Both the position numbers and the translations under genes were made by a program. A stretch of DNA of 64,000 nt, taken from contig JAKTTS010000009.1 of assembly GCA_030560485.1 (NCBI GenBank), positions 21,715 to 85,714 on the forward strand. The letters are read 5' to 3'. A model generated the notes under the pieces. That model worked only from the letters and a program-made list of their open reading frames with translations. It was not told the origin of the DNA and did not search any database. This document shows, piece after piece, positions 1 to 11,227 of the stretch; position 1 is the stretch's first letter; each line of letters starts with the position of its first letter. This stretch comes from Ascoidea tarda (nom. inval.). Lineage: Eukaryota; Ascomycota; Saccharomycetes; Ascoideales; Ascoideaceae.

Positions 1-241
1 TTTTTACTCTAATGTTTATGCTTTTTCATTAATATCTTTCAGGTCATAATCTAATTTCCAATTAATTTTCTAATTCTTTTTATTTATATCTCTTTATCAT
101 TTTTTGTTATTTACTTTACTTTGTTCAGTTTTTACTTATTTACTCGTTTACTTGTTTATTTTCTTTTGTTTATGGATTTACCTATATATTTATCTATTTA
201 AAACTAATAAATTAATAACTTCCTTCATCTTATATCTTTAT

Positions 242-1033
242 CTAATCCTCATATAATAAATCTCTCTTTAATTGGTTCTTATAATAGTAATTTCGATATT
301 TAATCGCTGCAACTGTTGCTATTGTGAAAAAAATTAAAAAACATAAAACCGTCGATGTTTGATTAATAGGTTTGGGTCGAATTTTCTCTAAATACTCACT
401 TGTAGACTTCTCCGATACAATCAAATTAGTAACTGTACAATCAATAATACTGACATTCGTCAATGGCTTATCATTACTATCTGTTTCAACATTTTGAATC
501 CTATCCAAGATTCTTAAACTCTGCTTATTCAAAACTTTCCCAATTATAACATGCTTTCCTGTTAACCACTCATCAATATTTGTGGTTATGAAAAATTGCG
601 ATCCATTGGAATTGGGCCCACTATTAGCATATGCCAAATATCCTGCCTTCTTGAAACCAACAAAAAAATTTTCATCGTCAAATTTAGTATTCCCATATAT
701 CGAATATCCTCCTCGTCCATTGAAAAACTCAAAGTCTCCCCCCTGCACCATAAAATCTTTTATAACTCGATGGAAGATTGTATGATTATACCCAAATCCT
801 GCTGAATTTTTACTTAACTCAACAAAATTTCGAACAGATTTTGGTACAATTGATCCAAATAATCCTAATTGCAACTTTCCAAAATATTCGTCTCCTTGTT
901 GAATATCAAATGCAACTATATGAGATAATGGTGGATCCTCTTTATCCTCTTTATCCTCAACATATGTTGATGCTGCCAAACTCCTTAACGCAAAACTAAA
1001 AACACATATCAATAAACAACTAATTAGTCTCAT
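242..1033 (-). CDS. membrane-anchored secretory cyclophilin (peptidyl-prolyl isomerase)
   Basis: 263 aa. Residues 1-21 form a hydrophobic signal peptide, about residues 38-205 a cyclophilin domain, and about residues 228-245 a single membrane segment followed by a short basic tail. The active-site residues are kept: Arg89 in FHRV, Gln97 in MVQGGD, Phe148 in SQFF, Trp156 and His161 in EWLTGKH. It should therefore be a working prolyl isomerase of the secretory pathway, assisting protein folding. The signal-plus-C-terminal-anchor layout resembles S. cerevisiae Cpr4/Cpr8 rather than soluble ER Cpr5; the exact orthologue is inferred. The ATG at 1033 is the first in frame and sits directly before the signal peptide. 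The C-terminus has no HDEL signal. Confidence 0.9.
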   Translation of the reverse strand: MRLISCLLICVFSFALRSLAASTYVEDKEDKEDPPLSHIVAFDIQQGDEYFGKLQLGLFGSIVPKSVRNFVELSKNSAGFGYNHTIFHRVIKDFMVQGGDFEFFNGRGGYSIYGNTKFDDENFFVGFKKAGYLAYANSGPNSNGSQFFITTNIDEWLTGKHVIIGKVLNKQSLRILDRIQNVETDSNDKPLTNVSIIDCTVTNLIVSEKSTSEYLEKIRPKPINQTSTVLCFLIFFTIATVAAIKYRNYYYKNQLKRDLLYED

Positions 1034-2325
1034 CCTAATTAAATCCAGTTAAATCCAGAATTTCAAAATAATTAATCAACCCTTGAATCGACTGCTTGCA
1101 AAAAAAAACCCACAAATGCTATAATCGTAAAACAACAGCAATATTTCTCCATCATCTGTTTTCTTTATTAAACCAGCATATTTCAAAATCGTGACCATCA
1201 CTATGGGAGAAAAAAAAATAAACTCCGCAAATGTGGGTTATCGTTTTTATACATACAGGTACAGATATGCGCAGTAATTAATCTTCAGTGAAATGGGTCA
1301 AAACAAAAGTATATTAACAACTATAATATTTTTTTTTTATTTTTTTTTCAAAACACGCAAAAAAAAAGCTTTGAATTGAGAAAGTATGAAAATATATAAA
1401 GAAAATATAGAAAGGAAATAAGTTCCGTTAGCCAGTTAAGTAAACCAAATTATTTCAAATTGATTTACTTAATAGAATTAAATATAATTATATGAAAAAT
1501 GTCAAATAAACAAAAAAAAACGAATGAAAAAAATATCTCAAAAAAGGTAATAAAAAAAAAGTGGAAAAAAACAGTGGAAAAAAACAGAATAGAAAGCAAC
1601 AAAAAATTAGTAAATCAAATAAATTAGATTAAATATAAATAAAAGTAAAGTAAAGTAGAGTAAAGTAAAGTAAAGTAAAATATACCTTAATAATATAAAA
1701 GATAAAAACAAATTGATAACAATAACTAAATTAATAATTAATCAAATAATTTTTAAAAATGAGAATAAAATGAACGTAGTTATTAGACAAAGCAGAGAAA
1801 GCATTAAACAAATTTAATAAAAAGAAATTTAAAAAATAAAACAAAAACTTTTAAAAAAGAATTTATAATTCAATAAATTGATATCCTTTGTTATGTTTTT
1901 CACATTTTTTCTTTTCATATTTGTTTTAAGCTGAATGTGAGTTCATTTTTTTTTAAAATCAAAATAGAAAATCTTTAATGATATTGATAAGATTTAAAAA
2001 TTATTTCTTTTCTTGAAGAAAAAAATTTAAAACAATTAAAAATAATACTATTAATAATAGCAAAAAGTAAGGAATAAACCATAAAAAATAAAGCAATATT
2101 ATTGAATCAAAAAAAACAAAAAAACAAAAAAACAAAAAAAACATAAAGATTAATCAATTTATCAATTGTTAAATTATAAGCTGGCTTTATCTCCTTTCTA
2201 ACATTTTTTCTAAAAATTTTAATTATATTTAATTTTAAAATTCATGAATGATAACAATATTAAGATTATACTTATCATTTTATGTTCTAAAAATAAACTT
2301 ATCCATTTAAAGAAATAGAAGTGAG
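1034..2325. other. intergenic, cyclophilin promoter and RTS1 copy 1 3' flank
   Basis: No convincing gene on either strand. The stretch is A-rich and low in complexity, with a run of about seven AGTAA units at 1643-1679 and A7C-type runs at 2107-2142. The part near 1034 must hold the cyclophilin promoter and the part near 2325 the 3' end of RTS1 copy 1. Confidence 0.6.
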
Positions 2326-4887
2326 TTAATTGGAAGAACTTGAATTTTTAAATTGGTTTTCATCATCTTCAATCGGTTCCAAATATCTTTCGTTTTCTTT
2401 ATGGCTTAAAATTGGGATATTATTACTATTATCATAGCTTTTTGATTTTTTAACTTTTGATACATATTCTTCTAATGCTTTCCAATTTTGTTCTCTTATT
2501 AATTTTATTTTTTTATTTTCATTAACATTTTGAAAATATAATAGGCTGCATTCTTCATACAAGATTTGATTTGCTTCCATAAATATTTTCAATGCGTTAA
2601 ATGCTAATGAGCTTATGGTTGTATTCCAATTATTACCACTGCCGTTATTATAGCCGTTATAATCTTGGTCTTGAGAATAGAAATCATTAAACATGTTTAT
2701 TACACCATCATGGTTTGAATTTTGAATATTATTTGGATCATTTGGATTAGTCATGCTATCTGCATAAGGTTTTGATGATTCACCTTGAGTTGATAATTCA
2801 TATAAGGAAGTGAAAATAATGGGCAATATAGTTTCAGCATTTTCTGTTACCAAATTTATAAAGTAATTATTATTCCAGTAGCATAAGACTTTTTCAGCGA
2901 TTTGAAAATGGGGAGAAGAGATACATTTTGATAATTGAACAAATAATGGGACTTGAATTTTGACAAACTCAGAGGGTTCAATTGTCTCAAAAATGTCTTC
3001 AATTTCATTTAGAAACATGATTTCTTTTGGTGAGTTGATTTTGGGCCAAAATCTTAGTAATCCCATTATAACATCTTCAGTTAATGAAGCATCCTTTTCT
3101 AGAAATTGAACAATGCAGTAAGCCAATTGAGGATGGTATAATGATAGACTTCTAACTTTATGTAAAGGGATTAAAACACGACATAAAAAGATTTTATGTT
3201 CATCTTTTAAAGGTAATGCAAACCCATTAATAATTGAGCCTAAAATCTCTAGCAATTCGGAGATACCATTGAATCTTTCGGTTTCATAGGTGAATGTTAA
3301 AAAGACGTTATTGATTGATCTTCTGATGAAAGCCCTTAGGCTTAAGAACTTACCATAAATACGATGTAGGGTTGTTTTTAAACAGTCTCTTTCTCTTGGA
3401 TCTTCTGAGTCAAATAGTTCTAATAACTTGAGAATAAACTCATGATCGATATATTGTCTACAATGTTTAGCATATTGATGGTTGAAGTCTGGACTTTGTA
3501 GAAATCTGAAAAAGAATTCATAGACCTGTTGCATATGAGGCCAGGCAATTTCGAAAACGGGTTCATCTTCATCAGGATCATAAATGTCGCCAACAGGGTT
3601 AACGGGAGGAGGAATTGGTCTGAATAGATTATTTTTAAACATTGTTACGATATTTTTGCATAGCTCGTCAGTAAAAGTGAATCTGTTAATTGAGATGAAT
3701 TCAATTAGTTCTTGTAGTGTTAGCCTTTTCAATTCTTTGCCTCTTATGTCATCCGAAGGATCATTGAAATTGAATATGATATTGCATTGTTGCACCTTTT
3801 TTATGAATAATGGAATTTGTTCCTCTGTGTGCACCTCATCGAAGCTTGGTAGTGGTTCAAAAGTTTGTTTCTTTGAAGTTGGTTCGAATCTTGAAGATGA
3901 GTGTCTTTGAGGGGTCTTTATTAGATCGATATCAGTGTCTAATAACAATCTTCTATCTCTATCAAAGGAGTGAGAAGAACGTGGTATAAATGAGTTATTT
4001 GCAGAATCGTTTGTTGGAGAGGAGATTAAAGGAGTTGAGTTTAAGGGAGCAGCTAAAGTTTGTAAGGAAGGTTGAAGTTGTGGGGAGTGTTGAAATTGTT
4101 GGTATAATTGATTTTGAGATTGATCAATATGACTTGAAGAATTATTGTTGTTGTTATTATTGTTTGGTAATACTTTGTTGTTATTATCGCTGGAGGATTG
4201 TTGTTGGGTATTATTGGAGCTCGAGATGGTGGTCTGAGAGGAAGTGATATTGGATTTAGCAGATTTTGATTTTGATTTTGATGACAAAGAAGAAGTTGAA
4301 GATGAGGGGGAGGATGAAGAAGTTGAGTTGTCAGTTATTATTACGGATGGAGGAACAACATTGTTGTTGGTATTGTTTGAGTTGTTTAAGTTATTATTTG
4401 AGCTAGAAGTAGAAGCAGAGGTGGAAGTTGTGTTTGAATCGATTGAGGATGAGCTATTTATTGATTTTGATCTTGACGATTGATCATTTTTTGAAGAAGA
4501 GATTTTTGATTTATTTTTATTTGAATCGGAAATTTGATTTGAGTTATTGTTTACATTATTGCTATTGTTATTGCTATTGTTATTGCTATTGTTATTGTTA
4601 TTGTTATTATTGTTATTATTGTTATTAGTATTAGTATTGGTATTAGTATTAGTATTAGTGTTGTTGTTATTGTTGTTAATTGAATTTGAATTGTTTGAAC
4701 CAATTGAATTGGAGTTAGAGTTGGATGAAATATTTGTATTACTACCAGAGCTACTGGTACTTGTTGCTGAAGAAGGCTGAGATTTATGATCTTTATCTTT
4801 GTCTTTCTTTTTAGAAAAGGTTTTTGAATCCAAAGATTTAGTTCTTTGGAGAACTCTTTGCTTGAAACCTTTCATCATTTTATCCAT
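2326..4887 (-). CDS. RTS1: PP2A regulatory subunit B56 (RTS1-type), copy 1
   Basis: 853 aa. The N-terminus ([13 protein letters not shown]) is shared with copy 2 and is followed by about 290 residues of Asn/Ser/Thr-rich low-complexity sequence. The B56 (B') HEAT-like domain runs from about residue 317 to 790, starting near the LPSFDEV motif and including [25 protein letters not shown]-like and [13 protein letters not shown] stretches. B56 subunits target the PP2A catalytic dimer; yeast Rts1 acts in cell-cycle, septin and stress control. A paralogue lies 2.4 kb away on the same strand, with NDUFS7 between them. Two DNA blocks (2987-3231 and 3679-3935) are identical to copy 2 while the rest has diverged. 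The Asn tract is coded by AAT/AAC-rich microsatellite DNA (about 4557-4660). Confidence 0.95.
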   Translation of the reverse strand: MDKMMKGFKQRVLQRTKSLDSKTFSKKKDKDKDHKSQPSSATSTSSSGSNTNISSNSNSNSIGSNNSNSINNNNNNTNTNTNTNTNTNNNNNNNNNNNNNSNNNSNNNSNNVNNNSNQISDSNKNKSKISSSKNDQSSRSKSINSSSSIDSNTTSTSASTSSSNNNLNNSNNTNNNVVPPSVIITDNSTSSSSPSSSTSSLSSKSKSKSAKSNITSSQTTISSSNNTQQQSSSDNNNKVLPNNNNNNNNSSSHIDQSQNQLYQQFQHSPQLQPSLQTLAAPLNSTPLISSPTNDSANNSFIPRSSHSFDRDRRLLLDTDIDLIKTPQRHSSSRFEPTSKKQTFEPLPSFDEVHTEEQIPLFIKKVQQCNIIFNFNDPSDDIRGKELKRLTLQELIEFISINRFTFTDELCKNIVTMFKNNLFRPIPPPVNPVGDIYDPDEDEPVFEIAWPHMQQVYEFFFRFLQSPDFNHQYAKHCRQYIDHEFILKLLELFDSEDPRERDCLKTTLHRIYGKFLSLRAFIRRSINNVFLTFTYETERFNGISELLEILGSIINGFALPLKDEHKIFLCRVLIPLHKVRSLSLYHPQLAYCIVQFLEKDASLTEDVIMGLLRFWPKINSPKEIMFLNEIEDIFETIEPSEFVKIQVPLFVQLSKCISSPHFQIAEKVLCYWNNNYFINLVTENAETILPIIFTSLYELSTQGESSKPYADSMTNPNDPNNIQNSNHDGVINMFNDFYSQDQDYNGYNNGSGNNWNTTISSLAFNALKIFMEANQILYEECSLLYFQNVNENKKIKLIREQNWKALEEYVSKVKKSKSYDNSNNIPILSHKENERYLEPIEDDENQFKNSSSSN

Positions 4888-5762
4888 TTTTATATTACTT
4901 TGGTGATGCTGAGAGAAGAACAGATGTGATTAATAGTCAATTTGATATTGCTATTGTTGTTGTTGTTATTGTTATTGTTAGTTTAGCCTGGGTTAACTGA
5001 ACTTAATGGTAGCTCGGTGTTCTTGTACTGATCTGGTATAGTTTAGATTCAAAAACTAGTCTTGGAACAAACTCTTTGGCGCAAAACACAAGTTGGAAAA
5101 TTTTTTTAGAGTGCAAGTCTGGATGAAAATTAATTAACCAAAAACAAGCAAAAGATAGGAGAGAGATTGGAATTGCAACAGGAGACAGGAGACTGGAAGA
5201 TGAAAAGCAGAAAACAAGCCCAGAAAGAAGCAGAAGACAGTGAGGACAAGAAAGCACGAGAAGTAAAAGAATTGTGCCAGCTTCGCTCAGACAGGTCTGG
5301 AGAAAGATATAATCAAGAGAGTGAGGACAGTGAAAGGTAAAGTTACAATTTGTTATTTCAGTGAGGCCTACTGGATATGAGCCAAGTGGAAGGTAGCTCG
5401 TCCGCAGCGCTGGTTTAGAAACAGCGCGCTAGGTGCATGTTGAAAAGTGTAAATGCATACACACGACGGAAGCCATACAGGCGGTGTCTGCGTCTGAGAC
5501 CCATGCTGTTGGAAACAGCCACACCCATGGAGTGTGCGTAGTAGCGCGTATATATGCACACAAAAACAAACGCCATCAGATCCACCAGTGCGGGTATTGT
5601 TGCGACTCCGACTGGCCAATCAGATACCGTGGAAACCAGATTATCCTACTTTTCAGGCCTGGAGAATCAAAAACACATCAAAGACCAGAAACTCAGCAAG
5701 TCATAAAATCACCTTCATCGACCAACGACATAGTCTCATCCCACAATATCCCTTTCTGCAGA
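4888..5762. promoter_or_regulatory. divergent promoter region RTS1 copy 1 / NDUFS7
   Basis: No gene recognised. The RTS1 side (5160-5260) is purine-rich on +, that is pyrimidine-rich in the RTS1 sense. The NDUFS7 side (about 5380-5640) is clearly more GC-rich than the flanking coding DNA. It contains a GCGCTG...CAGCGC inverted repeat near 5408-5428, an ACACCC Rap1-like sequence near 5520, and a CCAAT box at 5616-5622. Confidence 0.6.
5616..5622 (+). promoter_or_regulatory. CCAAT box, possible HAP-complex site
   Basis: GCCAATCA lies about 145 bp upstream of the NDUFS7 start codon and is close to the HAP2/3/4/5 consensus ACCAATNA. HAP complexes activate respiratory genes in yeasts, so a site before a complex I gene fits. 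The site is seen in the sequence; the function is inferred. Confidence 0.4.
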
Positions 5763-6404
5763 ATGAGCTTCTTAATCAAAAGCAAGACCTTGGGAATAAT
5801 ACCTAGAACTGCCCCAATACTCTCCCTCACACTTTACCGAAACGCTGCTTCCTACACTTTGTCAAGAACCAAACAAATCACTCCTACACCATTGGAAACT
5901 GACTATCCTTTAATCTCCCTGTACAAACCATCTTCAAAACTCGACTATGTTCTCACCTCTCTTGATGGCATTATGAATTGGGCCAGAAAATCCTCTTTTT
6001 GGCCTGTTACCTTCGGTTTAGCATGCTGTGCTGTTGAAATGATGCATCTTTCTACCCCAAGATATGATCAAGATAGATTGGGTATCATTTTCAGAGCTTC
6101 TCCCAGACAAGCCGATATTATGATTGTTGCCGGTACTTTAACTAATAAGATGGCTCCAGCTTTGAGACAAGTCTACGATCAAATGGCCGAACCAAGATGG
6201 GTCATTTCAATGGGTTCTTGTGCAAATGGTGGTGGTTACTACCATTACTCATATGCTGTGGTTAGAGGTTGCGATAGAATTGTGCCTGTTGATGTCTATG
6301 TTCCTGGTTGTCCTCCAACTGCTGAAGCTCTTATGTATGGTGTTTTCCAGTTACAGAAAAAGATGATGAATACAAAAACAACAAGATTATGGTACAGATC
6401 TTAA
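5763..6404 (+). CDS. NDUFS7: NADH:ubiquinone oxidoreductase 20 kDa subunit (PSST/NDUFS7/NUKM), complex I
   Basis: 213 aa. An N-terminal mitochondrial presequence rich in Arg, Lys and Ser is followed by the conserved NuoB/PSST domain. The tetranuclear cluster N2 ligands are visible as Cys88-Cys89 (ACCAVEMM), Cys153 (GSCANGGG) and Cys183 (VPGCPP). The subunit passes electrons from N2 to ubiquinone in the Q module of complex I. The frame is open upstream to 5433, but those codons look like GC-rich promoter sequence. The ATG at 5763 begins a typical targeting peptide and gives the usual family length, so I chose it. The gene sits between the two RTS1 copies and is divergent from copy 1. Its presence excludes Saccharomycetaceae, which have lost complex I. 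Confidence 0.97.
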   Translation: MSFLIKSKTLGIIPRTAPILSLTLYRNAASYTLSRTKQITPTPLETDYPLISLYKPSSKLDYVLTSLDGIMNWARKSSFWPVTFGLACCAVEMMHLSTPRYDQDRLGIIFRASPRQADIMIVAGTLTNKMAPALRQVYDQMAEPRWVISMGSCANGGGYYHYSYAVVRGCDRIVPVDVYVPGCPPTAEALMYGVFQLQKKMMNTKTTRLWYRS

Positions 6405-7247
6405 GCCTCATATGCTATCTATTTTGTATCTTACTCACTATCATTCATTCGATAAATCTTATTTCAATTCAGCCTGCTCAAATTAATCTCAATCCTCAAT
6501 TCTCCATTTTATATTAAATAACATGAAAAAAATTGTAAAGAATATAACGAGTACAATCTTAAAATCTTATACTTCAATGATTCTTTGATTTACTGATAAT
6601 TATTCAATTTAATATTCAATTTAATATTCATTTAACTACTTTATTCCGTTTTATCCTATCTATCCTATCCTATCCCGTCTTGCTATGTCCTGTCTTCCCT
6701 CCTATTTTGTATGTTATAACAAATCACATATAACAATATAAATAAACATTACAATTATTCCAGTTTAATTATTGAATTATTTCAAATTTTAAGCCTTTTT
6801 TTTATATCTTATTTGGTTACTATTATTCATTAATATATTTCTTATCATTTTTATATATTTACTTAACAAAAACAAAAAAAAAGAAAAAACTTAATAACTA
6901 AAACTATTAATTATAAAAATTGAAAACAAATAAACAAATTAACAAAATTATACAAACAAGAATAAATATGATTAACAAAATGCAAAGCAAATAAAAACAT
7001 AAATAAAAACATAAATAATAACACATACTAAACATAATTAAAATATTAATGTATTTACTTATTTATCATCTAAATTTAAACACACAAAAACAAAAAACTG
7101 AAAATGAACTAAACAACGACTCATTCTGATATTGATTTCCATTATAATTATATCAAGCCTGTAAAATTACTATCATTAAAACTAAACGAAATGAATATTC
7201 TATTTTTGGGCATGGATTTTTGAACTTATAAACTCACTGTTCTCTAT
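6405..7247. other. intergenic between convergent NDUFS7 and RTS1 copy 2
   Basis: Very AT-rich 3'-flank DNA shared by two convergent genes, with short tandem runs (ATTCAATTTA near 6600-6630, TATCC near 6655-6675). I see no ORF or RNA gene. Confidence 0.6.
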
Positions 7248-9899
7248 CTAGGAGCTAGCCGTAGTTGGAACTGGAGCTGGGACTGTAGGTGGAGTTGTAG
7301 GTGGAGCTATAGCAGGTTCTGGTGAAGTTGCTAAATCAGGGTTAAGGTTCGGGGTTGGGTTGTTCTTTGTTGCATCTTTATTTGTATTTTCTTCTGTATC
7401 TACTTCCATTGCTTCATAAATTGGTTTACTATTAATTTGAAATTTTGGATTAGCTGACCCATTAAATTTCATATTATTCGATTCATTAGATTTAAAATTA
7501 TTAGAATACTCAATAATCTTATCGGTTTTATTATTTTTCTCCAATAATTTGACATATTCCTCTAGTTTTTTCCAATTTTCTTGTCGAATTCCATCTCTTT
7601 TCTTGTTTTCTTTTACTGTTTCATGATATAATGAATGACATTGCTTGTAAAGTGCACCATGCTTACTTACAAACATTCTTAATGCATTCATTGCAAAATT
7701 TGGAATAGTCTTTTTCCAGCTATTTGGGCTAGAATTTGAGTCAGAGTTTGGGTCAGAGTTTGGATCAGAACCTGGATCATATCCTAAATATGACATATTG
7801 GTGTCGTAATTTTCATCAAGCACACTGAACCCATTAAACATTTCATTAAGTGAATTTAGAACTCGATCGATGTTCGGACGTTCTATAGACGCAATTTCGT
7901 ATAATGAAGGAAAAATTATGGGTAAAATTGATTCAGCATTTTGATCAACCAATTTTATAAAATAGAAATTATTCCAATAGCATAAAACCTTTTGAGCAAC
8001 TTCGAAATGTGATGATTGAATACATTTTGATAATTGAACAAATAATGGGACTTGAATTTTGACAAATTCTGAAGGTATCATAACTTCAAAAATGTCTTCA
8101 ATTTCATTTAGAAACATGATTTCTTTTGGTGAGTTGATTTTGGGCCAAAATCTTAGTAATCCCATTATAACATCTTCAGTTAATGAAGCATCCTTTTCTA
8201 GAAATTGAACAATGCAGTAAGCCAATTGAGGATGGTATAATGATAGACTTCTAACTTTATGTAAAGGGATTAAAACACGACATAAAAAGATTTTATGTTC
8301 ATCTTTTAAAGGTAATGCAAACCCATTAATGATAGAGCCTAAAATTTCTAATAATTCAGCAACTCCATGGAATCTTTCGGTTTCATAGATGAATGTTAAA
8401 AAGACATTGTTCATCGATCTTCTAATGAACGCTCTTAGAAATAAAAATTTGCCATAAATACGATGTAAAGTTGTCTTTAAGCAGTCTCTTTCTCTTGGAT
8501 CTTCTGAATCAAACAATTCTAATAACTTGAGAATAAATTGATGGTCAATATATTGTTTTGCAGACTGATGATTGAAATCAGGACTTTCAACAAATCTCAA
8601 AAAAAATTCATAAACAACTTGCATATGAGGCCAAGCAATCTCAGAAACCGGCTCATCTTCGTCGGGATCATAAATATCACCAATTGGATTGACAGGAGGA
8701 GGAATTGGTCTGAAAAGGTTTTTCCTAAACATATTTATAACGGATTTATACATTTCATCGGTATAAATGAATCTGTTAATTGAGATGAATTCAATTAGTT
8801 CTTGTAGTGTTAGCCTTTTCAATTCTTTGCCTCTTATGTCATCCGAAGGATCATTGAAATTGAATATGATATTGCATTGTTGCACCTTTTTTATGAATAA
8901 TGGAATTTGTTCCTCTGTGTGCACCTCATCGAAGCTTGGTAGTGGTTCAAAAGTTTGTTTCTTTGAAGTTGGTTCGAATCTTGAAGATGAGTGTCTTTGA
9001 GGGGTCTTTATTAGATCGATATCAGCATTTCCTGAAATTGGTAAACCATCAAAGGAATGAGAAGATCTTGGAATAATAGAAGACGAGGAGTTTAATGGGG
9101 CAGAGTTTAAACCAAGGCTATCGAATGAAGAAGGTATTTGTAAATGACTGTTACTGCTATTATCACTGTTATTGTCATTGTTATTATCAATAATATTTTT
9201 GTTTGGATTATCATGAATATTATTTGAATCAGAATCTGAGTTTGAATTTAGAATTAATGAATGTTGAGATAAGAGATTTGGGGTTGAGTTTTTGTTGATA
9301 AAAGATAAAGAAGTCTTTGGATCATCTAATTTTGGAGTTGTATTTGCACTCGTTGCTAGCGTCAGTTTTGATTGGATTTGAGAAGATATATTATTTGAAG
9401 AAGAGGAAGATGAAGAAGACTTTGACTTGGACCTTAGTTTTGATTTTAATTTTGGTTTTGAGTTGTTTGATATATTGGAGGTGGTATTATTGCTTGAGTT
9501 GTGAGCAGAGTTTGCTGAAGGGTTTGATAGGGATAATAGCTGTTTTTTATGCGATTCCGAGGAACTGTCTGAAAGCATGGATTTCCTAATGAGTTTATGA
9601 GGTTTTGATGTTTTCCTTGGAAGATGTTTAGATTCTTTATTTGAACCATTTGAGGAGGCATTATCTTTATGGTTATTATTGCTATGGGCGTGAACATGAT
9701 TATCGTTATGGTTATTGTCTCTCTCTTTCTCTTTTTCTTTTTCTTTATCCTTATCCTTCTCTTTATCCCTGTCCTTGTCTTTCTCCTTGTCTTTTTCTTT
9801 CTCCTTATCTTTTTTCCTTAATGAAGAAGATTTAGAATCTGAATGTGATCTGGTCCTTGATAGGACTCTTTGTTTTAGGCCTTTCATCATTTTATCCAT
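7248..9899 (-). CDS. RTS1: PP2A regulatory subunit B56 (RTS1-type), copy 2
   Basis: 883 aa from the ATG at 9899. That start gives the same MDKMMKG N-terminus as copy 1; the extra 16 upstream codons (to 9947) are a Phe-rich stretch and were dropped. A long Lys/Asp/Glu repeat at about residues 28-60 (coded at about 9718-9815) replaces the poly-Asn of copy 1. The B56 domain runs from about residue 291 to 770 and is nearly identical to copy 1 over long stretches. The C-terminal extension ends in a Pro/Thr/Ala-rich tail that copy 1 lacks. The different N- and C-terminal tails suggest that the two copies may differ in localisation or regulation while sharing a PP2A-binding core; that is inference. 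Confidence 0.95.
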   Translation of the reverse strand: MDKMMKGLKQRVLSRTRSHSDSKSSSLRKKDKEKEKDKEKDKDRDKEKDKDKEKEKEKERDNNHNDNHVHAHSNNNHKDNASSNGSNKESKHLPRKTSKPHKLIRKSMLSDSSSESHKKQLLSLSNPSANSAHNSSNNTTSNISNNSKPKLKSKLRSKSKSSSSSSSSNNISSQIQSKLTLATSANTTPKLDDPKTSLSFINKNSTPNLLSQHSLILNSNSDSDSNNIHDNPNKNIIDNNNDNNSDNSSNSHLQIPSSFDSLGLNSAPLNSSSSIIPRSSHSFDGLPISGNADIDLIKTPQRHSSSRFEPTSKKQTFEPLPSFDEVHTEEQIPLFIKKVQQCNIIFNFNDPSDDIRGKELKRLTLQELIEFISINRFIYTDEMYKSVINMFRKNLFRPIPPPVNPIGDIYDPDEDEPVSEIAWPHMQVVYEFFLRFVESPDFNHQSAKQYIDHQFILKLLELFDSEDPRERDCLKTTLHRIYGKFLFLRAFIRRSMNNVFLTFIYETERFHGVAELLEILGSIINGFALPLKDEHKIFLCRVLIPLHKVRSLSLYHPQLAYCIVQFLEKDASLTEDVIMGLLRFWPKINSPKEIMFLNEIEDIFEVMIPSEFVKIQVPLFVQLSKCIQSSHFEVAQKVLCYWNNFYFIKLVDQNAESILPIIFPSLYEIASIERPNIDRVLNSLNEMFNGFSVLDENYDTNMSYLGYDPGSDPNSDPNSDSNSSPNSWKKTIPNFAMNALRMFVSKHGALYKQCHSLYHETVKENKKRDGIRQENWKKLEEYVKLLEKNNKTDKIIEYSNNFKSNESNNMKFNGSANPKFQINSKPIYEAMEVDTEENTNKDATKNNPTPNLNPDLATSPEPAIAPPTTPPTVPAPVPTTASS

Positions 9900-10310
9900 T
9901 GGCGAAAAGAAAAAGAACACAAAGCAGACAGATAAGAAAGTAAACAAGAGAAATGGGGTGAACGAGAGGACCAGTAATTATATAATGAAAGCAAATAACA
10001 GGAGAAAATATAAGATTCTCTAATCACTCTCTATCAATTTCCAAGCAATGTTGGATACAAATAATAAGGATTAATAACCAATGTTCAGTGTGAGTCTTGT
10101 GGAAACCTGGTTATTGCAACGAGCAGGCTAATCTGGTGTAGAGGTGCTTGCAATTGTACCAAGTATCAGTCAGCCCAATTCCCAATGGTGGTTGTTCAGT
10201 AACAGCTGTGAGAAGAGTGTTTATAACTAACAATTTGAGTAGAATGTGTTAAATGTCCAAATACAAAATGCTAAAGATAAAAACCAACGATGAGCAAAGT
10301 TCCGTCAATC

Positions 10311-10385
10311 GCGTGAAAGGCGCGTGAGAGGCGCGCAAAGAAGTGCGTGGAAGGAGTGCGTGAGTGATGCGTGAGAGGTGCGTGA
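10311..10385 (+). promoter_or_regulatory. phased GCGTGA motif cluster
   Basis: GCGTGA occurs at 10311, 10322, 10358, 10369 and 10380, with near matches GCGCGC at 10331 and GCGTGG at 10345. The 11-bp spacing is one DNA turn, and the whole looks like a degenerate 11-bp tandem array. It lies about 170-240 bp before the SCP1 ATG. A role as a transcription factor array is inferred. Confidence 0.45.
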
Positions 10386-10413
10386 GGAAAATCCCCTTTC
10401 CAAACATTTCTTG

Positions 10414-10510
10414 TTTGCTTCTTCTGCTTCTTCTGCTTCTTCTGCTTCTTCTGCTTCTTCTGCTTCTTCTGCTTCTTCTGCTTCTTCTGCTTCTTCTGCT
10501 TCTTCTGCTT
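10414..10510 (+). repeat. (CTTCTTCTG)n minisatellite in the SCP1 leader
   Basis: About ten copies of a 9-bp pyrimidine-rich unit end about 43 bp before the SCP1 start. Read in other frames it gives Leu or Ala-Ser-Ser repeats, which explains the long but spurious upstream open frames here. Confidence 0.9.
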
Positions 10511-10552
10511 TTTGTGCTTTTTCCTTTCTGTGCTTCTCCTGCCTTCTGTTTA

Positions 10553-11227
10553 ATGCTTCCTAACAAAACTCTCTCCTACACCCCTGTTTACGGTCTCAAG
10601 CCCGATGTCACATCTCTCGACGACGATTTGAGAAACCAGAGAGCTGCCAAATACAACAGTTCAAAGATTCTCGAAATCAAAACCTGGATAATAAACCTCC
10701 TAGAAAACGATCCCATATTGTCCAATTACGACTTGGACCACGATTTAATTGACTTACTAAAAGATGGGATAATTTTATGCTCATTGATCAATACAATCAC
10801 TAGAAATACAAACAAAAACGAGATCAACATCAAATTTAGAAAATCTAACATGCCATTTATCCAAATGGAGAATATAGATTTTTTTCTTAAATCCTGCAAA
10901 AAAATTGGTGTGCCTCAAGATGAACTATTTTCTACTGTTGATTTATTTGAACAAAAGGACCCTGCTCAGATTTACACTACCTTAATCTCACTAAGTAGAT
11001 ATTCAAACAAATTAAATCCTAATATTACAATAATTGGTCCAAAATTAGCTGAAAAGAGAATTCCTCCTCCAATACCCAAAAAACCAAAACATTTGAAGAA
11101 TATCAACAACAGTAATAGTTGGAGTACTTTTGAGTATGGCTATATGAATGGTGCTAACCAAAACACTGAAAGTATCATTTTTGGAGGCAACAGAAATATA
11201 ATCAGAGGTAATAATAACAAAAATTGA
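10553..11227 (+). CDS. SCP1: transgelin/calponin-family actin-bundling protein (SCP1)
   Basis: 224 aa. A calponin-homology domain covers about residues 15-150, with VTSLDDDLR at its start, LKDGIILCSLIN, and LFEQKDPAQIYTTLISLSRY near its end. After a Pro/Lys-rich linker comes a C-terminal calponin-like repeat (STFEYGYMNGANQNTE). This is the layout of yeast Scp1, which cross-links actin filaments in cortical patches. The start at 10553 removes a 63-codon upstream extension that is only the translated minisatellite. TWF1, elsewhere in this window, is another actin regulator but is not linked to this gene. Confidence 0.95.
   Translation: MLPNKTLSYTPVYGLKPDVTSLDDDLRNQRAAKYNSSKILEIKTWIINLLENDPILSNYDLDHDLIDLLKDGIILCSLINTITRNTNKNEINIKFRKSNMPFIQMENIDFFLKSCKKIGVPQDELFSTVDLFEQKDPAQIYTTLISLSRYSNKLNPNITIIGPKLAEKRIPPPIPKKPKHLKNINNSNSWSTFEYGYMNGANQNTESIIFGGNRNIIRGNNNKN

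Larger units (their letters stand above)
9900..10552. promoter_or_regulatory. divergent promoter region RTS1 copy 2 / SCP1
   Basis: No gene recognised. It is GC-rich at 10300-10390, where five GCGTGA motifs are spaced mostly 11 bp apart. A 9-bp tandem repeat follows and runs almost to the SCP1 start. Confidence 0.6.

Noticed and set aside
4547-4780. Poly-Leu frame on the plus strand
   Set aside because: Antisense shadow of the poly-Asn tract of RTS1 copy 1.
5433-5762. 110-codon upstream extension of NDUFS7
   Set aside because: GC-rich promoter sequence. The ATG at 5763 begins a normal mitochondrial presequence and gives family length.
10249-10566. Arg/Ser-repeat frame on the minus strand
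   Set aside because: It is only the translated SCP1-leader minisatellite.
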